Positions 9,521-18,153 of a stretch of DNA of 64,000 bases are shown in pieces (within the stretch, counting starts at the first letter, position 1; each line of letters begins with the position of its first letter). Source of the stretch: Marinomonas ostreistagni (lineage in GTDB: Bacteria > Pseudomonadota > Gammaproteobacteria > Pseudomonadales > Marinomonadaceae); the NCBI RefSeq assembly GCF_016461785.1, contig NZ_JAEMUH010000007.1, forward strand, positions 124,001 to 188,000, written 5' to 3'. The notes under the pieces were generated by a model. The model saw only the letters and a list, made by a program, of their open reading frames with translations, had not been told where the DNA came from and ran no database searches. The position numbers were made by a program, and so were the translations under genes.

Positions 9521-11023
9521 TTAGTCTTGTGGACGCATGTGAGGGAATAGCAACACATCACGAATCGATGGAGAATCCGTGAACAACATAACTAGACGGT
9601 CGATACCGATACCTTGTCCCGCAGTAGGAGGAAGGCCGTATTCTAGAGCGTTGATGTAATCCGCATCGTAGTGCATCGCTTCGTCATCACCTGCGTCTTT
9701 CTCTTCAACCTGACGACGGAAACGTGCCGCTTGGTCTTCCGCATCGTTAAGCTCCGAGAAACCATTGGCGATCTCACGACCACCGACGAAAAACTCGAAA
9801 CGGTCTGTGATGAACTCGTTGTCATCGTTACGACGCGCTAGTGGCGATACTTCAGCTGGGTATTCCGTGATGAACGTTGGTTGAATAAGCTTACTCTCCG
9901 CTGTTTCTTCAAAGATCTCAGTCCAAAGCTTACCTAGGCCCCATATTGGCTGAACGTCGATGTGAAGTTTCTTAGCAACAGCTGTTGCTTTCTCAACTGT
10001 ATCTAGGTCTTCAGCGGTTAGCTCAGGGTTGTAGTGCAGGATCGCTTCAAGCATGGTCATACGAACAAACGGTGCACCGAAATCAAACTCTTCGCCTTGG
10101 TAAGGTACTTTTGCTGTACCAAGCACTTGCTCAGATACAGTGCGAAGCATCTCTTCAGTAAGATCCATAAGGTCTTTGTAATCAGCGTACGCTTGGTAGA
10201 ATTCGATCATCGTGAATTCTGGGTTGTGACGCGTCGATACACCTTCGTTACGGAAGTTACGGTTGATTTCGAAAACTCGTTCAAAACCACCTACTACCAA
10301 ACGCTTCAAGTAAAGCTCAGGTGCGATACGTAGGAACATGTCCATATCCATCGCATTGTGATGCGTTACGAAAGGACGCGCTGATGCACCACCTGGGATG
10401 GTTTGTAGCATTGGCGTTTCTACTTCCATAAAACGGCGATCTTCAAGGAAGCGACGAATGGTAGAAATCACTTTTGAGCGAATTTCGAATGTCTTACGTG
10501 ACTCTTGGTTTACGATTAGGTCAACATAACGCTGACGGTAACGCATTTCCATGTCTGCTAAGCCGTGGTGCTTATCAGGCAGAGGACGAAGAGACTTCGT
10601 TAGCAGCTCAACTGACTGCATATCCACGTAAAGGTCGCCTTTACCAGATTTGTGTACAGGGCCTGTCACACCGATGATGTCGCCTAGGTCCCAAGTTTTG
10701 ATGTCCTTCAGCAACTCAGGATCAAGCGCTTTACGGTTTACGTAAGCCTGAATTTGACCCGACATATCTTGTAGCAACATGAAGGCACCGCGGTTACGCA
10801 CGATACGACCAGCAATGCTCACTACATGGTTTTTCTCTTCTAGCTCTGCTTTTTCAAGCTCACCAAATTGCTCTTGTAGATCCGCTGCGTAAGCATCACG
10901 GCGGAACGTATTAGGAAACGCAACACCTTGCTCACGAATGGCATCCAACTTAGCGCGGCGCTCTGCAACTAAACGGTTATCGTCAGAATTTACGCTGGTC
11001 TCGTTTTGAGTTTCGTTAGACAT
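9521..11023 (-). CDS. lysS: Lysyl-tRNA synthetase, class II
   Basis: Charges tRNA-Lys with lysine in the cytoplasm. 500 residues from ATG 11023. It has the N-terminal OB-fold anticodon-binding domain (around [19 protein letters not shown]), then the class II catalytic core with motif 2 region ([25 protein letters not shown]) and motif 3 ([20 protein letters not shown]) near the C terminus. The frame can be read back to a TTG at 11047, adding eight residues, but the ATG gives the family N terminus (MSNETQNE). It follows prfB with a short gap, the conserved prfB-lysS operon of gammaproteobacteria, and ends at a hairpin. Confidence 0.95.
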   Translation of the reverse strand: MSNETQNETSVNSDDNRLVAERRAKLDAIREQGVAFPNTFRRDAYAADLQEQFGELEKAELEEKNHVVSIAGRIVRNRGAFMLLQDMSGQIQAYVNRKALDPELLKDIKTWDLGDIIGVTGPVHKSGKGDLYVDMQSVELLTKSLRPLPDKHHGLADMEMRYRQRYVDLIVNQESRKTFEIRSKVISTIRRFLEDRRFMEVETPMLQTIPGGASARPFVTHHNAMDMDMFLRIAPELYLKRLVVGGFERVFEINRNFRNEGVSTRHNPEFTMIEFYQAYADYKDLMDLTEEMLRTVSEQVLGTAKVPYQGEEFDFGAPFVRMTMLEAILHYNPELTAEDLDTVEKATAVAKKLHIDVQPIWGLGKLWTEIFEETAESKLIQPTFITEYPAEVSPLARRNDDNEFITDRFEFFVGGREIANGFSELNDAEDQAARFRRQVEEKDAGDDEAMHYDADYINALEYGLPPTAGQGIGIDRLVMLFTDSPSIRDVLLFPHMRPQD

Positions 11024-11061
11024 GATTTTGTAAGTTACTCTTGTCAAAAGGTTTTAGTGCA

Positions 11062-12157
11062 TTAAAGGCCTTGTTTAAGGCTCGCCACAATAAATTGGTC
11101 TAGGTTGCCATCAAGCACCGCGCCGGTGTTGGAACTTTCCACACCAGTACGCAAGTCCTTAATACGAGAAGCATCCAATACATAAGAACGGATCTGGCTT
11201 CCCCAACCGATATCAGACTTAGTGTCTTCTAAAGCTTGAGCTGCTTCCGTACGCTTCTGCATTTCCATTTCGTATAACTTGGCACGTAACTGTTTCATGG
11301 CAAAGTCACGGTTCGCGTGCTGTGAACGCTGGCTTTGACACTGAACCACGATACCAGAAGGTACGTGGGTAATACGTACCGCGGAATCGGTGGTGTTTAC
11401 GTGCTGACCACCAGCACCGGATGAACGGTATGTATCCGTGCGAAGGTCGGCTGGATTGATATCGATTTCAACGTTGTCATCGATTTCAGGAGAAACAAAT
11501 ACTGACGCAAATGACGTATGACGACGGTTACCCGAATCAAATGGAGATTTACGAACAAGACGGTGCACTCCTGTCTCTGTACGTAACCAACCGAAAGCGT
11601 ACTCACCTTCAAAGCGCACTGTCGCAGATTTAATACCCGCCACATCACCCGCTGATACTTCGACCAGCTCCACTTTGAAGCCTTTGTCTTCCCCCCAGCG
11701 TAGGTACATACGTAACAAAATGTTGGCCCAGTCTTGTGCTTCTGTACCGCCTGAACCAGATTGGATATCCAAGAAAGCACAGTTAGGGTCCATTTCACCC
11801 GAGAACATACGACGAAACTCAAGTTCGCCCAGTTGCTTTTCAAGCTCATCAAGCTCTAGCTGCACGGCTTCGACAGAGTCTTCATCATTCTCTTCTACCG
11901 CCATATCCAATAGAACTTGAGCGTCTTCAACACCTGATTCCATGTTATCAATGGTCGATACCACCGCTTCAAGAGAAGAACGTTCACGACCTAATTTCTG
12001 AGCATAGTCAGGGTCATTCCAAACGTTTGGATCTTCTAATTCGCGGTTAACTTCTTCTAGTCTTTCACTCTTTGACTCGTAGTCAAAGATACCCCCGAAG
12101 CACTTGGGTACGTTCGGAAAGGTCTTTTATCTTCGAAATGATCGGATTAATTTCCAT
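11062..12157 (-). CDS. prfB: Peptide chain release factor 2, with programmed +1 frameshift
   Basis: Release factor for UGA and UAA codons. The gene is split into two frames. Translation starts at ATG 12157 ([18 protein letters not shown]...), reaches an in-frame TGA at codon 25 (12085-12083), and continues after a +1 shift into the main frame as ...[18 protein letters not shown]. The main frame alone would seem to start at 11964 and lose the N-terminal domain. Total about 364 residues, the usual RF2 length. The tripeptide anticodon SPF (VRKSPFDSG) and the GGQ hydrolysis motif (SGAGGQHVN) are intact. UGA recognition by RF2 itself sets the shift, so the gene autoregulates. It forms an operon with lysS and is divergent from zapA. 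Confidence 0.96.
12082..12097 (-). promoter_or_regulatory. prfB programmed +1 frameshift site
   Basis: On the minus strand the sequence reads CGGGGGTATCTTTGAC: an internal Shine-Dalgarno-like GGGGG, three bases, then the slippery CTT codon, the TGA stop and C. This is almost the E. coli RF2 site. Low RF2 makes ribosomes pause at UGA C and slip forward one base. Confidence 0.95.
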
Positions 12158-12299
12158 TTTTACGTCAATTTGCTATAAATTTATGTGGATTTAACGAATC
12201 GCCAATTGTAACGAATTTACCTGCGGCATAAAATGTTATTCGTTGCGAAAATAATGGAAATTCACCTTACTTAACGCTTATCTAGCTGTCGGAGATACT

Positions 12300-12593
12300 A
12301 TGGAAAAGCCAACTGTTGCTGTCGACATTCTGGGCAAGTCTTTCAATATCAACTGCCCGAAAGGTCATGAGGCAGAATTAAAAGAAGCCGCAGAATATCT
12401 TAACAATCAAATGCGCGAACTTCGTGCAAGCGGTAAGGCGGTCGGACTTGAAAAAATTGCCATTATTACCGCTTTAAACATCACCCATGATTTGCTATCG
12501 AGCCGACGCTATGCACGCTCAAATGAGCAGCAGCTACGTGAGCTAACCTCTCAGCTGGACTCAGCTCTAGGGCAGCAAAGCAAAGTTGGTTAG
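12300..12593 (+). CDS. zapA: Cell division protein ZapA
   Basis: 97-residue cytosolic protein that binds and bundles FtsZ filaments at the Z-ring. The N-terminal globular part (VAVDILGKSFNINCPKGHEAEL) and the long C-terminal helix (IITALNITHDLL, then a Gln/Ser-rich coiled-coil) match ZapA. GGAGA seven bases before the ATG supports the start. It is followed by 6S RNA and ygfA, the conserved zapA-ssrS-ygfA order of gammaproteobacteria, and is divergent from prfB. Confidence 0.93.
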   Translation: MEKPTVAVDILGKSFNINCPKGHEAELKEAAEYLNNQMRELRASGKAVGLEKIAIITALNITHDLLSSRRYARSNEQQLRELTSQLDSALGQQSKVG

Positions 12594-12705
12594 TCATTGT
12601 TTAGATAGACTTCGCGGCGTTTAGCAAGAGTTTTAGTCACGAAAATTCTTCAAGTAGCCCGATACTCCCCAAGATTTCTAGGGTGATTTTTCTCATCTTC
12701 TCCCC

Positions 12706-12711
12706 TATACT
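12706..12711 (+). promoter_or_regulatory. Putative -10 element of the 6S RNA promoter
   Basis: TATACT at 12706-12711, seven bases before the inferred first base of 6S RNA at 12718. The -35 region (around GTGATT) is a poor match. Confidence 0.5.
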
Positions 12712-12717
12712 GGCGGT

Positions 12718-12892
12718 GTTTCCTGGGTTGTTCGAAGCGGCTTAACGCCCTTGAGCCTATGAGCAAATACCCGGAAAGATGCTGCAAGTTTGGTGTGCAT
12801 GTCCGTGCGACGGAAAGCCTAAAGAACTTCAGCTATTTCCACCTTGAACCACTGGGTTCAAGGCCAATAGCCGAAACGGCAACTTGGGAAAC
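12718..12892 (+). ncRNA. ssrS: 6S RNA
   Basis: About 175 nt between zapA and ygfA. The ends pair as 6S RNA closing stems do: GTTTCCTGGGTTG at 12718-12730 with CAACTTGGGAAAC at 12880-12892. The 3' half carries the conserved CCTTGAACCACTGGGTTCAAGG hairpin (12843-12863), close to the E. coli 6S sequence, and GTGCATGTCCGTGCGACGG resembles the conserved region near the central bubble. 6S RNA mimics an open promoter and sequesters sigma-70 RNA polymerase in stationary phase. Ends are inferred from pairing and could be off by several bases. Confidence 0.9.
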
Positions 12893-12899
12893 ACTTTTT

Positions 12900-13469
12900 A
12901 TGTCTTTAGATCGTCTAAGCTTACGTCAAGCACTGCGTGCAGAACGCAATCAACTCTCCGACTCCGAGCAGCAAAACGCTGCAACAAAATTGCTTGAGCA
13001 ATTTAAATCTGCTTTAGTGTCATTACTTGCTCCTGAATCGAATCTAGCCCTATACCTTACCAATGATGGTGAAATTTCGCCTAAAGCCATCTGCGAATGG
13101 TGTTGGCAAAACAGTATCAATGTTTACCTCCCTGTCTTAGACGGCAAAGCACTTGTCTTTGCTCGCTATACACGCGACTGTGAATGGCAAAAAAACAGTT
13201 TCAATATCTTAGAGCCTGTTGACCCTACCCCGTTAAAAGGTGCTGATATGGATATGGTGCTGATGCCGTTAGTAGGCTTTGATGCTCAAGGCGGGCGACT
13301 AGGTATGGGCGGCGGTTTTTACGATCGTACATTTGAGAACAAAGCTGAACGAACACACTTAATTGGCTTAGCGCATGATTGCCAAGAAGTAGACAGCTTA
13401 CCGATCGAATCATGGGACGTACCATTGAGCGGTATGCTAACGCCAAGTCGCTATATCAAATGTTTATAA
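12900..13469 (+). CDS. ygfA: 5-formyltetrahydrofolate cyclo-ligase
   Basis: Converts 5-formyl-THF to 5,10-methenyl-THF using ATP, recycling the folate store. 189 residues from ATG 12900 (MSLDRLSLRQALRAERNQLS), the normal length, with a basic N-terminal motif (RQALRAERN) and the glycine-rich GMGGGFYDRTF motif near residue 140 that binds ATP/folate. The open frame continues upstream to 12759, but those 47 codons lie inside 6S RNA, so the longer start is an artefact. GGGAA at the end of the 6S gene serves as the ribosome-binding site. ssrS-ygfA cotranscription is known in enterobacteria and likely here. It converges on gspM with only five bases between stops. Confidence 0.93.
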   Translation: MSLDRLSLRQALRAERNQLSDSEQQNAATKLLEQFKSALVSLLAPESNLALYLTNDGEISPKAICEWCWQNSINVYLPVLDGKALVFARYTRDCEWQKNSFNILEPVDPTPLKGADMDMVLMPLVGFDAQGGRLGMGGGFYDRTFENKAERTHLIGLAHDCQEVDSLPIESWDVPLSGMLTPSRYIKCL

Positions 13470-13474
13470 ACCAT

Positions 13475-13990
13475 TCAGTCTAATGTGATTCGAAGATTTA
13501 CTCGCCCTTCGTCTACTCGTTCAAGTTGAAGATTATTAATACCTACTTGCTGTTCGGCTAGACGGTTCAACCACTTTGATACAACAACAAATGCTACGTC
13601 GGATGCCCAAACCTGTAAGTGACTATCACCTTCAACTTGGACTCGATCCGCACTAAATTGTATTTCGGTCGCAGTCTGACCCAATACTCGCCTTAGTTCA
13701 CTAGCGTTTCGATCTTTAAATAACGATAGTATTCGACCCTCTACGAGCTTTTGCGCATTCATTTGTAACAATTGGTATTGCCGCTGAGCAGTATCCAGAC
13801 GCCTTTGCGCCTCCAATTTTTGCTGTTCAAGCGGCTTCAAAATCAACAAGTAAGCTGCAATGGAAAAGAACATAACGGCCGCTATTTTTAGCAGAATTCG
13901 CTCTCGCATTGTTCGCGATCGATACTGCGTTAACATTCGCTTGAGGCTCGTACTGTCTCGATACTGACGCTTAAACCAAGTCTTCATCAT
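13475..13990 (-). CDS. gspM: Type II secretion system protein M
   Basis: 171 residues. A short basic cytoplasmic N terminus is followed by one membrane segment (residues ~33-51, LLKIAAVMFFSIAAYLLIL), a coiled-coil-prone stretch (LEQQKLEAQRRLDTAQRQ) and a small periplasmic ferredoxin-like domain. This is the GspM layout; GspM pairs with GspL in the inner-membrane platform. Sequence conservation in this family is low, so placement as the last gene after gspL is important evidence. Its start overlaps the gspL stop by four bases (ATGA), which implies coupled translation. It is the last gene of the gspE-M run. Confidence 0.88.
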   Translation of the reverse strand: MMKTWFKRQYRDSTSLKRMLTQYRSRTMRERILLKIAAVMFFSIAAYLLILKPLEQQKLEAQRRLDTAQRQYQLLQMNAQKLVEGRILSLFKDRNASELRRVLGQTATEIQFSADRVQVEGDSHLQVWASDVAFVVVSKWLNRLAEQQVGINNLQLERVDEGRVNLRITLD

Positions 13991-15123
13991 TGCTTCCTAG
14001 TCGTACTCTTTTGTGTAGAGCGGAATACCCCTAAGTAGGTTTTATCTTGCTTAATGGTTTGCTCTAACTCAACAGACAAGCCTTCACTCTCAAATGCTTG
14101 CTGAATACGCTCAAAGTTTGAAATCGATGACGTAAGCCATTCAAAACGATACTCTTTAGGCAGCCAAGTAATACCTTGAAGCCCAAGAGTCTCATTTGTT
14201 TGCTCCCTAACAGAGTCTAACATCGCTAACACTTCATAGGCCGTCATCATTTCTGGCTCAGCCTTTTCATTCGACTTAAGTCGAGCTGAGACCTGACGCT
14301 CTAGATGAATCACTTTTTCTTCTTCTGGAACTAACTCTAAAAAGGCTTGCTTAGCTATGTTTTCTACATTAACAGCCTGTCTAGAAAGTGACTGGGTTTC
14401 TAAAAACACATTGATACTGTGTACAGAAAACGCCAAAACAACCAGACAAATCACTCCCACCCAAGAATAGTGTTTCACTGCTTGCTGATGGTTGACATCG
14501 AATTTACCTTGCAACAAATTATCGCGTCGCCAATCTTTCGACTGCTCTAATATATGGTTAATTTCTTCAATCGTTAACAGCTTAATAGCCTGCTGTTTCG
14601 CCATATTCTTAGGTAGCCAACACCATTGTTGTTCAGTGTATTGAAACGTCTGACCTAGCACATCAAAAAGAGAGTCTTCTGGGAAGGGCTTAAGGACATT
14701 TGGAAGCGCTAGTAGGTAAACTTGGCGAGATACAATATGGTTAACCCACTCCAACCAAATAGCCATAACATTCTCTTCAGTAGCATAGCACCAAGCACTC
14801 TCTTTTGAGGCTAATGAAGTGGTGAAGTGAATCATTTCAATATTTTGCCCTAGATGAGGTTCCATCAAATGAGGCACCACTTTATTGCGGTATCGATATT
14901 GAGTTTTGGAGAGTGCTAATCGCCGCATATGCACTCGTTGGGCAGGTGCAAATACAACTACTTCCCCTGTAAAACTTGAGAAGTCGAACTTAGCAATGTC
15001 TTCAGGGGATGTAAAAAAACCCTGATTTAGCAGTGTTTGATTATCAAAAAGCCACCAACAACATTTCAATTGATCGTATGAATGGGTCTCTTGTAATTGA
15101 AGAATCAATCGCTGCACAGGCAT
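13987..15123 (-). CDS. gspL: Type II secretion system protein L
   Basis: 378 residues with a large cytoplasmic actin-like domain (to ~residue 215), a single membrane helix (VGVICLVVLAFSVHSINVFL) and a periplasmic ferredoxin-like domain. GspL recruits the GspE ATPase to the membrane and binds GspM. It starts five bases after the gspK stop and overlaps gspM by four bases. The cytoplasmic domain is rich in tryptophan and divergent from better-known GspL proteins, but domain order, size and gene position agree. Confidence 0.88.
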   Translation of the reverse strand: MPVQRLILQLQETHSYDQLKCCWWLFDNQTLLNQGFFTSPEDIAKFDFSSFTGEVVVFAPAQRVHMRRLALSKTQYRYRNKVVPHLMEPHLGQNIEMIHFTTSLASKESAWCYATEENVMAIWLEWVNHIVSRQVYLLALPNVLKPFPEDSLFDVLGQTFQYTEQQWCWLPKNMAKQQAIKLLTIEEINHILEQSKDWRRDNLLQGKFDVNHQQAVKHYSWVGVICLVVLAFSVHSINVFLETQSLSRQAVNVENIAKQAFLELVPEEEKVIHLERQVSARLKSNEKAEPEMMTAYEVLAMLDSVREQTNETLGLQGITWLPKEYRFEWLTSSISNFERIQQAFESEGLSVELEQTIKQDKTYLGVFRSTQKSTTRKQ

Positions 15124-15128
15124 CCTTC

Positions 15129-16115
15129 TTATTGAGTCGACGTCGTTGTTTCAGGTGACATTAATATTTGAGATAGTACGTGAAAGGGAGCAAAGGAGCG
15201 AGAAAAAGCCACCACTTGTCCATTTTCTAGCCTTTTAATACGACTATGTAAATAGCGCATGTGTCCCTCTTGAGAAAGGCTTACAAAGACATCAAAGAAT
15301 TGGCTTTCCACAGACCATTCATCCTCCTCTAATACGACATCATGAGTCTGAGCCCATGCTAAAAAGTCGTCTTTGTGACTAAAGCCCGATGACGATAAAC
15401 GGGCAATTAAAGCTGTTTCGGCCTGATCATTTAAATCCGGTAAAAATCCAGTAATCAATGGTTCTGTTAATTGATTAACATTTATCGTACTGACTTCTGG
15501 CAACCAACAGATATAAGGTGCCAAAGAGGTAAGCGTGCTAGTAGAAATAGGTAATAACGCCAGCTCGCTAACATCAACGATGGCGCTGTCGGAAGTTCTA
15601 AACGGAATATCTAAGCCAAGATAAAATTCATCTTCATGACTATTTAAAGCACTTAAACTTTGATCATCATCCAACCAGTCTTTCATCAAAGAAATCCAAT
15701 CATTGGGCAATGACAAGAATTGCGACAACCTCATCAAACGAGCTTCTGTCTTCGCAACATTTTTAGAGTCAGCCAACAAGTTTATATTGATACAGGCTTG
15801 TCGCTCGATTACATCTATTTTCAAATGAGCATTCGCTTCTTCCAAAGAAAAGAACACCTGCTTTAAGTGCCATGGGCGCTCCAAGTCTAATAATTCACTT
15901 TTATCTGCTGTTTTATCATTCTGAGATACCCACGCAGAGGCCCATGCTTCACCACCTAATAATTGCTGACGTTGCTGCGCAGTCATCTCACTAAAAGTAA
16001 CCATAGAGACTGAGCGATCAACATGCTTTAAGGTATAGACAGACAATGTTGCCACAACGGCTAGCACCATAAGCGCTATGACTAAGACAACACCATTTTG
16101 TCGAAAGTATCTCAT
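15129..16115 (-). CDS. gspK: Type II secretion system minor pseudopilin K
   Basis: 328 residues with an atypical prepilin N terminus (RQNGVVLVIALMVLAVVATLSVYTL) lacking the usual glutamate at position 5 of the mature protein, as expected for GspK, followed by a large periplasmic domain with helix-hairpin-helix-like elements (SSGFSHKDDFLAWAQ). GspK caps the pseudopilus tip with GspI and GspJ. The SLSALNSHEDEFYLG region resembles the metal-binding part of the family. Its ATG overlaps the gspJ stop by four bases. Confidence 0.9.
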   Translation of the reverse strand: MRYFRQNGVVLVIALMVLAVVATLSVYTLKHVDRSVSMVTFSEMTAQQRQQLLGGEAWASAWVSQNDKTADKSELLDLERPWHLKQVFFSLEEANAHLKIDVIERQACININLLADSKNVAKTEARLMRLSQFLSLPNDWISLMKDWLDDDQSLSALNSHEDEFYLGLDIPFRTSDSAIVDVSELALLPISTSTLTSLAPYICWLPEVSTINVNQLTEPLITGFLPDLNDQAETALIARLSSSGFSHKDDFLAWAQTHDVVLEEDEWSVESQFFDVFVSLSQEGHMRYLHSRIKRLENGQVVAFSRSFAPFHVLSQILMSPETTTSTQ

Positions 16116-16780
16116 TGGTTAGTCTCAATTGTTATGCTAGGCAACTCGAATACGCGCTCAATCGTCCCTAACTGCTGACTTGTTAATCGAACACGTAAAG
16201 CAATTGCCTGAGCATGATGTTGATCGCCAGGTAAATGTGAGCTTTTTGGTGGCCACTCCGTTTGCCAATGTGGTTTGCCGTTGCTGTAAGAGAGCACGGA
16301 AAACTCTATCGTTTCAATATCTAAATTGCCTTGTCCAGAAAGCTTCTGAGTCACGCTTTTTGAGTCTTGGGCACGGTCTAAAACCTGCCAACTCAAACGA
16401 TGTAATTCGTTATTAATGAAATGATATGACACCCGTTGCGCGTTTGATCGCTGCACTTGTAATGGGTTTGCCCATCCCAGATGCGTCAAACTTAATCGTC
16501 CATGTTGCACTATCAAACTTGGCAATCGTTCTCCTAGTTCACCACGGATGGGTCGGTCAACAAACTGTTCAGCATCTTGCTGTAACCAGCTTAACACTCC
16601 CGTCATTTGCTCTATAGCATTTGCATGCTCTGCAGTACGAGACTCTAACTGAATAGCAGTCCCCAACATGTCATAAGCCACTTTCCCCATGAAGCTGATA
16701 ATAAGAACAACGACTAACAACTCAACCAGCGTAAAGCCTTTCCTTTTTGACATAACAGCCGAGGTCTTAACGAACATCAT
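16112..16780 (-). CDS. gspJ: Type II secretion system minor pseudopilin J
   Basis: 222 residues. Prepilin cleavage motif KG|FTLVELLVVVLIISF, where the prepilin peptidase would cut after glycine, then a pseudopilin globular domain with the WLQQDAEQF stretch typical of GspJ. It assembles in the tip complex with GspI and GspK. It overlaps gspI and gspK by four bases each. Confidence 0.92.
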   Translation of the reverse strand: MMFVKTSAVMSKRKGFTLVELLVVVLIISFMGKVAYDMLGTAIQLESRTAEHANAIEQMTGVLSWLQQDAEQFVDRPIRGELGERLPSLIVQHGRLSLTHLGWANPLQVQRSNAQRVSYHFINNELHRLSWQVLDRAQDSKSVTQKLSGQGNLDIETIEFSVLSYSNGKPHWQTEWPPKSSHLPGDQHHAQAIALRVRLTSQQLGTIERVFELPSITIETNQ

Positions 16781-17184
16781 TCCCCCGCGTTATTAGGTAA
16801 GTATAAAGTGTGTTGATAAATTGGGCTTTGCGACAACTCTTGATCATCTAAAAATGTATACACTTTAATTTCAAGCCTATTGAGTAAGTCAGTATGCTTT
16901 ACTTGCAGGACACGACTGCTAAATTGAGCTCGCCCTTGCTTCACTCGCTGCTCTTCAAGCTCCAGGGGGTGCCCAACTCTCTGAGCAATGCGGAGTTCGC
17001 TGGCACGGTTTTCGGCTACCCAACTGGCTATTAACTTTTGCTCAAGATAACTACCATGATCCGTACCTGTTTCACTGGTTTGTAATAACATTACGCCAAT
17101 AGCTGATAACACCACTAAAGCAACCAGTACTTCGATCAAAGTAAACCCTTGCTTAAGGCTCAATCCGAATACCATTGATGCCAT
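16777..17184 (-). CDS. gspI: Type II secretion system minor pseudopilin I
   Basis: 135 residues with the prepilin motif KQG|FTLIEVLVALVVLSAIG and a GspI-like domain including SWVAENRASELRIAQ, a family signature. It nucleates the tip of the pseudopilus. An alternative ATG lies three codons in (17175). The start overlaps the 3' end of gspH by about 30 bases. Confidence 0.92.
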   Translation of the reverse strand: MASMVFGLSLKQGFTLIEVLVALVVLSAIGVMLLQTSETGTDHGSYLEQKLIASWVAENRASELRIAQRVGHPLELEEQRVKQGRAQFSSRVLQVKHTDLLNRLEIKVYTFLDDQELSQSPIYQHTLYLPNNAGE

Positions 17185-17707
17185 CCCCGACTAAAGTGTA
17201 TGTGCTGCTTGGGCTTTTAATTTGCAAACGAAATGGAAGGTATTCCCCATTTGAAAACACCACCCAGCGGCTATTTTGAACGGCAGACAAGCTTTGTTTT
17301 GCCTGATTTAAAGCACTAGATGATGTCTCTAGTTGGTAGGTAAGCTCTGAATCTAGCGTATAAATTGACGTTTGAATTTGCCAATGATCATTTTGACGCT
17401 GCCAAAGCACCAACTGAGTTTCTTTAGCACTGACATCTCTAAACTCAATAAAGTGGTTACGCTGTTCAAGCCAACTTTCATCAACCAGTTTTTGTAGTGA
17501 TTGTTGCAGAATGAAGGCCTCGTGCTGAGCAGAATCCTTAATAAAAAAGCTTGAAAGGTTTGGTGTAACAATGCTCACCATTACACCAAGAATACTCAAC
17601 ACGACTAATAGCTCTAGAAATGTAAATCCAGCACTGGATTTGGACGACAGTTTACAGCGCACGACTGACAATATCGCTGGCATCCCCTTCACCGCCCTCT
17701 CGGCCAT
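17153..17707 (-). CDS. gspH: Type II secretion system minor pseudopilin H
   Basis: Up to 184 residues with the prepilin motif SAG|FTFLELLVVLSILGVMVSIV and a periplasmic domain. GspH links the tip complex to the GspG shaft. Two starts are possible: ATG 17707, inside the end of gspG, or ATG 17683, which would give a 176-residue product; neither has a clearly better ribosome-binding site. The downstream gspI start lies inside this gene. Confidence 0.9.
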   Translation of the reverse strand: MAERAVKGMPAILSVVRCKLSSKSSAGFTFLELLVVLSILGVMVSIVTPNLSSFFIKDSAQHEAFILQQSLQKLVDESWLEQRNHFIEFRDVSAKETQLVLWQRQNDHWQIQTSIYTLDSELTYQLETSSSALNQAKQSLSAVQNSRWVVFSNGEYLPFRLQIKSPSSTYTLVGDGINGIRIEP

Positions 17708-18113
17708 CAGAGCCTAAAGAAAGGAGATCGTATGCACCCTGCGCACCTGGACTTATATATAGGAAATCGGCTCCCCAAGGGTCTTTTGGTAAGGAAGGCA
17801 GGTAACCTCCTTGCTTCCAATTACGTGCTTCGGGGTAGCCCGTTGGTCGAGTCACCAGCGCCTGTAGACCTTGACTGGTAGATGGATAATTTCCGTTATC
17901 GAGTTTATAAAGATCTAAAGCAGATACAATATTGCGCAACTGTGTTTTGGCCACAGCGACTTTAGCATCATCTGAGCGGCTTAAAATATTGGGCGCAACT
18001 AGCGCTACCAACATAGCCAAAATAGCCATCACAACCATAATCTCTAATAAAGTAAACCCCATTTTTCGGCGCTTAAATGGCTTAAATCTTGATACTTTAA
18101 AAGAGTTTCCCAT
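17652..18113 (-). CDS. gspG: Type II secretion system major pseudopilin G
   Basis: 153 residues from ATG 18113, which has AAGGA nine bases upstream; an in-frame ATG at 18143 lacks one. A basic leader ends in KRRKMG|FTLLEIMVVMAILAMLV, the prepilin peptidase site with Glu at +5. The globular domain has the family sequence DNGNYPSTSQGLQALV, a PWGADFLYISPG loop and SLGSDGREGGEG near the C terminus, which in GspG binds calcium. It forms the shaft of the pseudopilus that pushes substrates through GspD. It follows gspF with a 40-base gap, the longest within the run. Confidence 0.95.
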   Translation of the reverse strand: MGNSFKVSRFKPFKRRKMGFTLLEIMVVMAILAMLVALVAPNILSRSDDAKVAVAKTQLRNIVSALDLYKLDNGNYPSTSQGLQALVTRPTGYPEARNWKQGGYLPSLPKDPWGADFLYISPGAQGAYDLLSLGSDGREGGEGDASDIVSRAL

Positions 18114-18153
18114 AAATAAAATCCTTGGTCGCATAATCATCACTACGAAGATA

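Noticed and set aside
11397..11852. 151-codon frame inside prfB
   Set aside because: Alternative frame of a well-conserved gene, with low-complexity, unrelated translation.
12759..12899. N-terminal extension of ygfA
   Set aside because: These bases belong to 6S RNA; the family N terminus begins at ATG 12900.
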